Numbered from the stretch's first letter, positions 1-4,530 are shown. The stretch is 5,237 nt of DNA from Rhodospirillales bacterium (GCA_028870815.1 JAGWOU010000176.1:1-5237); one strand, 5' to 3'. Notes: a model not told the origin generated them from the letters alone. Numbers and translations are program-made.

Positions 1-213
1 CAGCGCCTCGATGAAAGCCTGGCGCTTGGCCAGTGCTTCCGTCTCAAGTGCCGCCGGTTCGGCAGCGGGTTCGGAGGTGGCAGGCACAACGACAGCTGCA
101 GTCGGTTCGGCCGATGGTTCAGCGGTGGTGGCAGACGCAACAACAGGAGCAGTCGGGATGCTCTCATCCCTTCTGTCTCTCTGTGTCGTTGTCTTGCCCG
201 TGTGCTTGCGCAT
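1..213 (-). CDS. Hypothetical protein with Ala/Pro/Glu-rich N-terminus (partial, runs off left edge)
   Basis: This is the first 71 codons of a leftward gene that continues beyond the window. I do not recognise the family. The start is basic and polar (MRKHTGKTTTQRDRR). Residues about 20-56 form a low-complexity Ala/Pro/Glu/Val stretch with a repeated EPxAEPxA pattern (around residues 32-39 and 48-55). The last visible part (LETEALAKRQAFIEAL) looks like the start of a helix. This layout suggests a flexible, charged N-terminal tail before a folded domain. The ATG at 211-213 was chosen because an in-frame stop lies only eight codons upstream. No good Shine-Dalgarno is visible. The opposite strand is also open here (11-394), encoding an Ser/Ala/Gly-rich low-complexity product. 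I prefer the minus strand because of the charged helix-like segment and because the neighbouring genes read leftward, but the choice is not certain. Confidence 0.45.
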   Translation of the reverse strand, partial: MRKHTGKTTTQRDRRDESIPTAPVVASATTAEPSAEPTAAVVVPATSEPAAEPAALETEALAKRQAFIEAL

Positions 214-440
214 GGGCGCCAGTATCGGGTGGCGTCAACATGATTTGCGGGCGAGGGCAGCAAGTGGACCTCAGCTGAGCCATTACGGAAACGGATCGAG
301 TGCAACAAGCGAAAAATACGACGTGGCCGGAAGCCAGGCTCCGCCCTGGCGTTCTGTATTGGATCAAAAAACCAAGGTAAAATATCGGTTCTAAACATGT
401 TTGGTAAGTTGGCTGATGGTTTATATGTTGCGCACCCGGC
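214..440. other. Intergenic stretch without a supported gene
   Basis: No convincing gene is seen in these 227 bases. The part from about 355 to 440 is AT-rich. On the minus strand a TTGCAC (445-450) and a TATAAA (420-425) could form a promoter for the leftward gene starting at 213, but their 19-base spacing is long and the match is weak. A minus-strand reading frame crosses the area (164-502). Its composition does not look coding, and it overlaps the better-supported N-terminus at 213 in another frame. Confidence 0.35.
333..350. repeat. Perfect 6-bp inverted repeat (hairpin)
   Basis: GCCAGG (333-338) and CCTGGC (345-350) form a perfect six-base stem around a six-base loop. No T-run follows on either strand directly after the stem, so it is not a standard intrinsic terminator. 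It is reported only as local structure. Confidence 0.4.
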
Positions 441-548
441 TCAAGTGCAAAAAACGAAAATATGATCTGACCAGGGATCACTGTTCCTAGTTTGAGCCGC
501 AACTGGAGTTGGCGTTGCCGAATCGTCCTCTGGTGAGACTGGCTGCAT
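441..548 (-). CDS. Possible very small ORF (35 aa), unassigned
   Basis: A 35-codon frame beginning MQPVSPEDDSATPTPVAAQT starts five bases after the stop of the preceding small ORF and ends in TGA at 441. It has no clear Shine-Dalgarno and no recognisable family. It is Pro/Thr/Asp-rich in the first half and hydrophobic at the end (HIFVFCT). The only support is its tight spacing in a leftward series of frames. It could equally be non-coding, or a decayed part of a longer gene. Confidence 0.2.
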   Translation of the reverse strand: MQPVSPEDDSATPTPVAAQTRNSDPWSDHIFVFCT

Positions 549-553
549 CGGCT

Positions 554-667
554 TTAGCCCGTTGAAATCTCATTGCACTCGCCCAGAAAACGATCTGTGC
601 GAATCGGTGCATGATGGCGTTTGCCGGGTATGGAAAGCTTCGAGGGTTTGTATGGGGACTCAGTCAT
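554..667 (-). CDS. Possible small protein (37 aa) at the end of the leftward cluster
   Basis: This 37-codon frame opens with ATG at 665-667, nine bases after the TAA of the 162-residue gene. An AAGGGG Shine-Dalgarno-like sequence (673-678) overlaps that stop codon, so the arrangement is typical of a translationally linked downstream gene. The product begins MTESPYKPSKLSIPGKRHHA and is basic and polar, with one Cys near the C-terminus. There is no membrane segment or known motif. I cannot assign a function. The ribosome binding site and spacing make it more credible than a random frame of this length, but it is too short to judge from codon use. Confidence 0.35.
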   Translation of the reverse strand: MTESPYKPSKLSIPGKRHHAPIRTDRFLGECNEISTG

Positions 668-676
668 TCTGGCCCC

Positions 677-1165
677 TTATAGAAGTGGCTCGATATGCAT
701 GGCATGCGAGTCGATGACAGACTCGATGGCAGCCAGCAGGGTTCGGGCGGTCTTGGTTTGCGGTTTGGTCCACACCGTGTTGGTACCAAGCTGCTCCAGC
801 GTGGCCTGCGTCTTGGACTTGATCAGGCTTAGATCGCGCATCAGGTCGCTGATCCGGAATGTGGTGTCTTCTATAGAGGAGAGCAGTTCGCGCTGCTCGT
901 CGGTGCCGACCGCATGAATCGCCGATGGCCTCGCTGCTTCAGCAGCACCAGGACGGTGGGCATAGCCCGTCTGCTGGATGCTGACACTGAGTATGCGTTT
1001 GCCAGGTTCTGGCCTCTGCAAACCAGGGAAGAGCAGATTGGCACGGTCCAGTTCAAACAGCGCCTCGGCGAGGTAGGTGCCAAGTTCGCCGGGGACAAAG
1101 GACAGCGCGTCGGTGAGTTCGAGGCTGACCTCGAAATTGTATGTGCGGCCGGTGGGTAAGCTCAT
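677..1165 (-). CDS. Hypothetical protein, 162 aa, second gene of leftward pair
   Basis: I do not recognise this family. The start ATG (1163-1165) overlaps the TAA of the upstream 87-residue gene in a TAATG arrangement. A strong GGGGAGG ribosome binding site (1173-1179) lies seven bases before it, so the start is well supported and translational coupling is likely. The N-terminal half (residues about 8-65) could be a mixed alpha/beta fold, including a segment rich in Leu/Ala/Glu (TYLAEALFELDRANLLFPGL). Residues about 90-160 are probably helical and possibly coiled-coil, with Leu/Ile spaced through ISDLMRDLSLIKSKTQATLEQL and a final helix ending IEPLL. There is no signal peptide or membrane segment, so a cytoplasmic protein is expected. 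The strand, ribosome binding site and overlap argue for a real two-gene unit of an accessory element. An opposite-strand frame at 621-917 is taken as a shadow. Confidence 0.6.
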   Translation of the reverse strand: MSLPTGRTYNFEVSLELTDALSFVPGELGTYLAEALFELDRANLLFPGLQRPEPGKRILSVSIQQTGYAHRPGAAEAARPSAIHAVGTDEQRELLSSIEDTTFRISDLMRDLSLIKSKTQATLEQLGTNTVWTKPQTKTARTLLAAIESVIDSHAMHIEPLL

Positions 1166-1428
1166 TACGCTGCCTCCCCACGAGTGCGCTTAATCAGCAC
1201 GTCCTTAGGCGCGGTGCAGCGCAAGGTCAGCGCGGATGCGGCGGTATTGGCGTTGGTGTAGGGGGTGGCCAGCGCCACAGTTACGCCATGGGGCAGCACT
1301 GTATCGGCCTCAGATAGCGGGATGGTCGTCTCGGCCGAGACGAGGCGTGGCGGTGAAGAGAGCACCGTAAACAGAATATCAGCCACGGTGATGCGATCAC
1401 CGCTTTGCATGGAAAGCAGCAGAGCCAA
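1165..1428 (-). CDS. Hypothetical protein, 87 aa, first gene of leftward pair
   Basis: This small protein is unrecognised. The frame is open further upstream (to a TTG at 1485). The TTG at 1426-1428 is preferred because an AAAAGGAG Shine-Dalgarno (1437-1444) sits eight bases before it, giving a product that begins MALLLSMQSGDRITVADILF. An ATG six codons later (1408-1410) has no ribosome binding site. The middle is rich in beta-prone residues (SAETTIPLSEADTVLPHGV, then VTVALATPYTNANTAAS), and one Cys occurs in LRCTAPKD. The end is basic (LIKRTRGEAA). The alternating hydrophobic pattern suggests a small beta-rich domain. It overlaps the 162-residue gene by one base, so the two are probably made together and may form a complex. 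A role in an accessory element is inferred from context only. Confidence 0.6.
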   Translation of the reverse strand: MALLLSMQSGDRITVADILFTVLSSPPRLVSAETTIPLSEADTVLPHGVTVALATPYTNANTAASALTLRCTAPKDVLIKRTRGEAA

Positions 1429-1436
1429 GAGAAAAA

Positions 1437-1444
1437 CTCCTTTT
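1437..1444 (-). promoter_or_regulatory. Shine-Dalgarno that decides the TTG start of the 87-aa gene
   Basis: On the minus strand AAAAGGAG lies eight bases before the TTG at 1426-1428. No comparable site precedes the other in-frame start candidates. Confidence 0.55.
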
Positions 1445-1545
1445 GGGTTAAAACGGAATCTTAGCCGCCTGCCAGGCCAGGGCAAGGAAAATCAACCACA
1501 AAAAGCTAAATAAAATATTTGAAAACAATGGCTTGAGCGGGTTAT

Positions 1546-1560
1546 TGTGGCCTTGCCACA
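1546..1560. repeat. TGTGGC-CTT-GCCACA inverted repeat in leader of leftward cluster
   Basis: A perfect six-base stem (1546-1551 with 1555-1560) surrounds a three-base loop. It lies between the proposed promoter (about 1578) and the first gene (1428). It would form a short hairpin in the leader RNA, or could be a protein-binding palindrome. No T-run follows, so it is not a typical terminator. It carries the same TGTGG/CCACA core as the inverted boxes at 1611-1644. Confidence 0.4.
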
Positions 1561-1577
1561 GCTCCGCTTGCAGGCTG

Positions 1578-1609
1578 ATTATACCGGTTGGCGTACTGCG
1601 ATCTGTAAA
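1578..1609 (-). promoter_or_regulatory. Candidate promoter for the leftward two-gene unit
   Basis: On the minus strand there is a consensus -10 box TATAAT (1578-1583). The best -35-like hexamer, TTTACA (1604-1609), matches TTGACA at five of six positions, but the 20-base spacing is longer than usual. An activator or an alternative -35 may therefore be involved. The expected start near 1571 would give a leader of about 140 bases before the TTG start at 1428. The inverted TATCCACA boxes lie immediately upstream, where a bound protein could control it. Confidence 0.35.
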
Positions 1610-1610
1610 C

Positions 1611-1644
1611 ATATCCACAAGGTTATGCAGAGGTCTGTGGATAG
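1611..1644. promoter_or_regulatory. Pair of inverted DnaA-box-like sequences
   Basis: ATATCCACA (1611-1619) and, on the other strand, CTATCCACA (complement of 1636-1644) each match the DnaA box TTATCCACA at eight of nine positions. The shared TATCCACA octamers are perfect inverted repeats separated by 16 bases. More CCACA/TGTGG cores occur at 1496-1500, 1546-1550 and 1556-1560, and an AT-rich run lies at 1501-1530. This could be a small replication-origin-like or DnaA-regulated site, or an operator for the promoter beside it. No iterons or rep gene are visible to settle the point. Confidence 0.4.
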
Positions 1645-1654
1645 ATTGTGCCTC

Positions 1655-1903
1655 TCAAAACGCCTTGGCGATCAGCATCTCATCGGCGCAGGTGGTGTAG
1701 GGTGGTGAGTGGCGAGCCTGCCGGCCCGCCCAGTTATGGAAGAATCCCATGGCCGCCGGGCGCTGCGTGCCACTGCCGAAACGGGCGTTGACGGTATCGA
1801 GCGCTGCCATGGCGCGCGCGGATTTGACGGGGCTGCGGGTTGAGGGAATTGAAAGGCCCGTCTGGGGCCGATAGCGGACTGGCGGGTTTGGAACAGATAA
1901 CAA
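1655..1903 (-). pseudogene. umuC: C-terminal remnant of umuC (DNA polymerase V subunit)
   Basis: The leftward frame ends in TGA at 1655 and encodes the end of a UmuC-like Y-family polymerase. The recognisable segment reads SARAMAALDTVNARFGSGTQ, then RPAAMG, a Trp-containing stretch (FFHNWAGRQARHSPPYTT) and a short acidic end. This matches my recollection of the family C-terminus, in which an Ala-Leu-Asp-x-(I/V)-Asn-x-Arg-(F/Y)-Gly block is followed by RPAA and SPxYTT. UmuC is normally about 420 residues and does error-prone translesion synthesis with UmuD' in the SOS response. Here only about 55-80 residues remain. The palm, fingers and catalytic acidic residues are absent, so it cannot be an active polymerase. 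The same frame stays open to 2068 without a family-like sequence or a start codon, so I place the break near 1904. The coordinate of the break is approximate. Confidence 0.75.
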
Positions 1904-1922
1904 GATAAGCTGCCATTGCCGA

Positions 1923-1941
1923 CTGCTGATTACACCAGCAG
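1923..1941. repeat. Perfect inverted repeat CTGCTG-N7-CAGCAG
   Basis: The two six-base arms (1923-1928 and 1936-1941) are perfectly complementary around a seven-base spacer. It lies beside the truncated end of umuC. No T-run follows. Its function is unknown. Confidence 0.4.
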
Positions 1942-1953
1942 ATGACGACCCGA

Positions 1954-1985
1954 AGCGACCGAACTGTATAGTGTGTCGGTTCGCT
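1954..1985. repeat. Imperfect 9/10-bp inverted repeat
   Basis: AGCGACCGA (1954-1962) pairs with TCGGTTCGCT (1976-1985) with a single bulged base. The 13-base spacer itself contains ACT-GTAT-AGT symmetry. It could be a recombination site, a transposon end relic or a protein-binding site. I found no matching second copy in the window. Confidence 0.35.
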
Positions 1986-2143
1986 AACTCAACCGGGAAA
2001 TCGATGTGATTTTCGCTCAGATCAAATGCTGTCTGTGAGAAGTACAGGCCAAATGCAAAGACGCCGTTTCAAACGCGCTCATGAAAGCACTCGAAACCAG
2101 CAAATCTCTTGCCGCCGAGAATTGAGTTTTTGTGTCGGTCTAT

Positions 2144-2566
2144 TCAGCTTGTGATGTTTGCGCCGATCACGGCACTTATATCCGCGACGCTATATTCGTT
2201 TAACGAAATGAAGAATGATTCCCGCGCTTTGCTAAGGGCGCCACGAAGCCGGCAGGATGGGCGCAGTGAACAGTTCCCGCCATCGCGATGAAAGCATTCG
2301 ACCAACGCTTGATCGCGGGCGAGATAATGGGCCACTTCTCCCAGTTGTATTTGTGCTGGTGGATAGGCCAGCTTCACGCCTCCGGCAGCGCCGCGTACAC
2401 TGACCAAGTACCCGCCGATAACGAGATCTTGCAGGATTTTGGCAAGATGATGCCGCGAAATATTCAATTTCCCGGCCAACGAAATCGTCGACTGGACCTT
2501 CTGGGGATCGGAAGCCAGCACCATCAGCGCCCGCAAACCATAATCCGTGTAGCTTGTGAGTATCAT
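2144..2566 (-). CDS. nsrR: NsrR-like Rrf2-family Fe-S transcriptional regulator
   Basis: This is a complete 140-residue Rrf2-family regulator closest in layout to NsrR, the nitric-oxide-sensing repressor whose Fe-S cluster reacts with NO. It starts MILTSYTDYGLRALMVLA, as NsrR proteins do, with Asp8 at the position known to contribute a cluster ligand in Streptomyces NsrR. The winged-helix DNA-binding part follows: NISRHHLAKILQDL (about 35-48) as recognition helix and a wing at GGYLVSVRGAAGGVKLA (about 51-67). The cluster cysteines are C91, C99 and C105 (C-x7-C-x5-C), a spacing seen in NsrR. A frame extension to an ATG at 2587 would add seven residues. I use the ATG at 2566 because family members begin there, although neither start has a clear Shine-Dalgarno. 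The gene is divergent from a ferredoxin/reductase operon and shares its promoter region, so it probably represses both. IscR, RirA and other Rrf2 types fit less well but are not excluded. The symbol is by resemblance. Confidence 0.88.
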   Translation of the reverse strand: MILTSYTDYGLRALMVLASDPQKVQSTISLAGKLNISRHHLAKILQDLVIGGYLVSVRGAAGGVKLAYPPAQIQLGEVAHYLARDQALVECFHRDGGNCSLRPSCRLRGALSKARESFFISLNEYSVADISAVIGANITS

Positions 2567-2593
2567 GTTGCCCAATTCTGCGGACATAAGTCA

Positions 2594-2606
2594 GCATTGA
2601 CAATGC
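2594..2606. promoter_or_regulatory. Operator 1: 13-bp palindrome GCATTGACAATGC
   Basis: This is a perfect dyad with six-base arms around a central A. It contains the TTGACA -35 box of the rightward promoter and covers the expected start site of the leftward nsrR transcript. It is the exact reverse complement of operator 2. The ATTGTC core also recurs at 2611-2616, making a second dyad GACAAT-N6-ATTGTC. The most likely binder is the adjacent Rrf2 protein. The motif is not identical to the enterobacterial NsrR site, which is longer. Confidence 0.65.
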
Positions 2607-2624
2607 GTGTATTGTCCCTCTAAT
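2597..2624 (+). promoter_or_regulatory. Promoter for ferredoxin-reductase operon
   Basis: A consensus -35 TTGACA (2597-2602) is followed after 16 bases by TCTAAT (2619-2624), which matches TATAAT at five of six positions. Transcription should start near 2631, inside operator 2. This leaves a leader of about 217 bases before the ferredoxin ATG. Confidence 0.6.
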
Positions 2625-2637
2625 CCGGCATTGTCAA
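2609..2637 (-). promoter_or_regulatory. Promoter for nsrR-like gene
   Basis: On the minus strand TTGACA (2632-2637, inside operator 2) is followed after 17 bases by CAATAC (2609-2614). An alternative -10, GACAAT (2611-2616), would have a 15-base spacer. Transcription should start near 2602, inside operator 1, giving a leader of about 36 bases. It occupies almost the same DNA as the rightward promoter, so two polymerases could not bind both at once. Confidence 0.5.
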
Positions 2638-2641
2638 TGCC
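2627..2641. promoter_or_regulatory. Operator 2: 15-bp palindrome GGCATTGTCAATGCC
   Basis: The 13-bp core (2628-2640) is identical to operator 1 read on the other strand, and one more base pair on each side extends the dyad. It contains the leftward -35 box and covers the expected rightward start site. The centres of the two operators are 34 bases apart. Confidence 0.65.
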
Positions 2642-2687
2642 TATTTCGGTGGCAGCCCAGATATGGTTGCAGCTTTCGTAAGGAGCT

Positions 2688-2774
2688 ATGGATGCGGATT
2701 TTGGGCAAGGACGCAGGTTAGGACGAGGCATCATCCACAAATGGAGACCGACGCAAGACCGCGCGATGATATAG
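2688..2774 (+). CDS. Possible 28-aa leader ORF upstream of ferredoxin
   Basis: A 28-codon frame starting MDADFGQGRRLGRGIIHKWR lies in the long leader of the ferredoxin operon and ends with TAG at 2772-2774. An excellent ribosome binding site (AAGGAG at 2680-2685) precedes the ATG. The product is basic and has no recognised family. It may be a translated leader peptide, a small protein or a relic. A second tiny frame (2785-2826, MSIWQSLPCGNSC) follows it in the leader. The evidence for translation is only the Shine-Dalgarno and the position. Confidence 0.3.
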   Translation: MDADFGQGRRLGRGIIHKWRPTQDRAMI

Positions 2775-2847
2775 CCGAAAAGAGATGAGCATCTGGCAAA
2801 GCCTGCCTTGCGGCAATTCTTGTTAAAAAACTGTTGGGAGTTCTAGG

Positions 2848-3171
2848 ATGCCAAACGTCATATTCGTAAACTCAAAGGGCTCTCGCAAGTCCGTGACAAT
2901 TGAGACGGGAACAAGCGTCATGGCAGGCGCCGTTGAAAACGGCGTTGATGGAATTGTTGGTGAATGCGGCGGCAATGCCATCTGCGGTACCTGTCATGTC
3001 TACGTCAATCCAGACCAACTCTCACTGCTTGAGCCAATTGCGGATGATGAAGGCGCTACGCTCGAAATCGTGGCCGCGGAGAGGCGCTCAAATAGCCGGC
3101 TGAGCTGCCAGATAGCGATGAAGCCAGAACTTGATGGGCTGATCGTTGAAACGCCGGAGTATCAGATTTGA
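2848..3171 (+). CDS. [2Fe-2S] ferredoxin, putidaredoxin/adrenodoxin type
   Basis: This is a complete 107-residue ferredoxin of the class that carries single electrons from an FAD reductase to cytochrome P450s or related oxygenases in the cytoplasm. The cluster cysteines are C40, C46, C49 and C87 (C-x5-C-x2-C-x37-C), in GECGGNAICGTCHVYV and RLSCQIAM. This is the same spacing as putidaredoxin (39, 45, 48, 86). The acidic stretch around residues 62-73 (EPIADDEGATLE) corresponds to the partner-docking helix. The end (LDGLIVETPEYQI) aligns with the putidaredoxin tail but has Ile where putidaredoxin has its functionally important terminal Trp, and Glu39 replaces Asp38. The acceptor is therefore probably not a close P450cam relative. 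A GGGAG site (2836-2840) seven bases upstream supports the ATG. The stop overlaps the reductase start. Control is probably by the divergent Rrf2 repressor. An Isc-type biosynthetic ferredoxin is a less likely alternative. Confidence 0.92.
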   Translation: MPNVIFVNSKGSRKSVTIETGTSVMAGAVENGVDGIVGECGGNAICGTCHVYVNPDQLSLLEPIADDEGATLEIVAAERRSNSRLSCQIAMKPELDGLIVETPEYQI

Positions 3172-4409
3172 CACGCGCTTCCACGGTTGTGATTGCCGGG
3201 GCCGGGCAGGCCGGTTTTCAGGCCGCGGCATCGTTGCGCGAGCGGGGGTTCGAGGGCAGGGTCGTTCTGGTAGGTGATGAGCCCACATTGCCGTATCAGC
3301 ATCCCCCTTTGTCCAAAACCTATCTCATGGGCAAAATGGAGCGTGCCGCGCTGCGGTTCCGGCCAGAGGCTTTCTTTGTTGATCATGACATCGAATATCG
3401 CGCGGGCAGCAGGATCGAAAAAATTGACCGGAGCGCAAAACAGGTTGGCCTACAGGGCGGCGAAGTCATTGGGTATGATCACCTTATCCTCGCTCTAGGT
3501 GCGCGAAACCGGCCTTTGCCAGTGCCCGGCTTCGAGCTTGATGGCGTTGTGCAACTGCGTACGGTGGACGATGCGGACGCGCTCCGTGGATGCCTGGATA
3601 AAGGCGGGCGGATCGTTGTGATCGGCGCTGGTTTTATCGGCCTGGAATTCGCGAGCGTCGCGGCGGAGCGTGGCGCTGACGTCACGGTGATCGAAGCGGC
3701 GGATCGTCCGATGGCGCGGGTGCTTTCGAAAGAAATGTCCGAGTATTTCCGTGCGGCGCACGAAGCGAATGGCATTCGGTTCGTATTCGGCGCGACGGCC
3801 GCCAAGCTGACGGGCGGCGGTCCACGGGTCGAGGCGGTTGAAGCCGGCGATGGGCAGCGTTTTCCCGCGGATCTCGTGCTTGTTGGCATTGGCGTTATCC
3901 CAAATACGGAGATCGCCGCGCAAGCCGGCCTCGCTACCGGTAACGGCATAATCGTCAACGAGCATCTGACAACCGATGATCCCTCAATATCAGCCATAGG
4001 TGATTGTGCGCTCCATCCAAACCCTTATGCGGCGAGCGGTATGATCCGGCTGGAATCGGTTCAGGGGGCTGTGGATCAGGCGCGTTGTGTTGCCGATTGC
4101 CTCACCGGTCATCCGGCGCCTTACCAGAGTTTGCCGTGGTTCTGGAGCGAGCAGGGGGCGTTGAAGTTGCAGATCGCCGGCCTCACGCAGCCGCATGACC
4201 AGATTGTTGTGCGCAAAGCGGCGCAGGGCGAGAAAGAGGGGATGTCGGTATTTTGCTTCCGATCTGGCAGGCTGATCGGCGTGGAATCCGTCAACCGGCC
4301 GCTTGATCATGTGCTCGCCCGGAAGCTGCTTGCCGCAGGAGGCGAAACACCGACCCCCGAACAGGTCGCAAGCCCTGAGTTTGAACTCAAAAGTTGGATA
4401 AAGGCGTGA
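3168..4409 (+). CDS. FAD-dependent NAD(P)H:ferredoxin reductase (putidaredoxin reductase type)
   Basis: This is a complete 413-residue flavoprotein that should pass electrons from NAD(P)H through FAD to the ferredoxin encoded just upstream. The first Rossmann motif GAGQAG (11-16) binds FAD, and LPYQHPPLSK (41-50) is a signature of this reductase family. LILALGAR (107-113) is the ATG-like motif. A second Rossmann motif GAGFIG (153-158) binds the nicotinamide nucleotide, and Glu176 at the end of its second strand favours NADH over NADPH. AIGDC (276-280) contacts the FAD ribityl chain. PWFWSEQGALKLQIAG (323-338) is the conserved C-terminal domain motif. Length matches CamA-like enzymes (about 400-425). 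The start is TTG at 3168-3170, overlapping the ferredoxin stop as TTGA. GGAG at 3156-3159 lies eight bases upstream, so the two proteins are probably made in balance. Dioxygenase ferredoxin reductases and NorW belong to the same superfamily. The ferredoxin next door points to the P450-type chain. Confidence 0.93.
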   Translation: MTRASTVVIAGAGQAGFQAAASLRERGFEGRVVLVGDEPTLPYQHPPLSKTYLMGKMERAALRFRPEAFFVDHDIEYRAGSRIEKIDRSAKQVGLQGGEVIGYDHLILALGARNRPLPVPGFELDGVVQLRTVDDADALRGCLDKGGRIVVIGAGFIGLEFASVAAERGADVTVIEAADRPMARVLSKEMSEYFRAAHEANGIRFVFGATAAKLTGGGPRVEAVEAGDGQRFPADLVLVGIGVIPNTEIAAQAGLATGNGIIVNEHLTTDDPSISAIGDCALHPNPYAASGMIRLESVQGAVDQARCVADCLTGHPAPYQSLPWFWSEQGALKLQIAGLTQPHDQIVVRKAAQGEKEGMSVFCFRSGRLIGVESVNRPLDHVLARKLLAAGGETPTPEQVASPEFELKSWIKA

Positions 4410-4426
4410 GGCTGGACGGCCCTTAT

Positions 4427-4452
4427 CAACCGCAGATCGGGTGCTACGGTTG
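4427..4452 (+). terminator. Possible weak hairpin after the reductase gene
   Basis: CAACCG (4427-4432) and CGGTTG (4447-4452) can pair across a 14-base loop, 17 bases after the reductase stop. The nearest T-run (about 4479-4487) is too far away for a standard intrinsic terminator, so termination here is uncertain. Confidence 0.2.
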
Positions 4453-4530
4453 CCATATTGGGGACGAAACTCATAAATTTCTTTTTTATTCAACATGGAT
4501 TAGGTTCATTATCCCGATTTGGAGGAGGTA

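Larger units (their letters stand above)
1904..2143. other. Gene-free junction region between umuC remnant and regulator gene
   Basis: No supported gene is present in this 240-base stretch. It holds two inverted repeats (listed separately) and a short plus-strand frame without a proper start (2039-2125) whose translation looks protein-like but is interrupted by a stop just upstream. The umuC tail ends abruptly at its left edge and a complete regulator gene ends at its right edge. This is therefore the likely site where the redox module was joined to older sequence. Confidence 0.4.

Noticed and set aside
11..394. Plus-strand open frame rich in Ser/Ala/Gly
   Set aside because: It is antisense to the better-supported leftward N-terminus, its low complexity mirrors the repeats on the other strand, and no ribosome binding site precedes it.
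164..502. Minus-strand open frame of 112 residues
   Set aside because: Composition does not look like a protein, there is no ribosome binding site, and it overlaps the 1-213 gene start in another frame.
621..1159. Plus-strand frames opposite the 162-residue gene
   Set aside because: They lie wholly opposite a gene that has a strong ribosome binding site and a stop/start overlap with its neighbour.
2039..2125. Plus-strand frame with protein-like translation (KALETSKSLAAEN near its end)
   Set aside because: It begins right after a stop codon, has no ribosome binding site, and the only ATG leaves 14 codons. At most it is a relic.
3479..4496. Long antisense frames of 156-172 residues inside the reductase gene
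   Set aside because: They are opposite a clear flavoprotein with all family motifs; such antisense frames are expected in GC-rich coding DNA.
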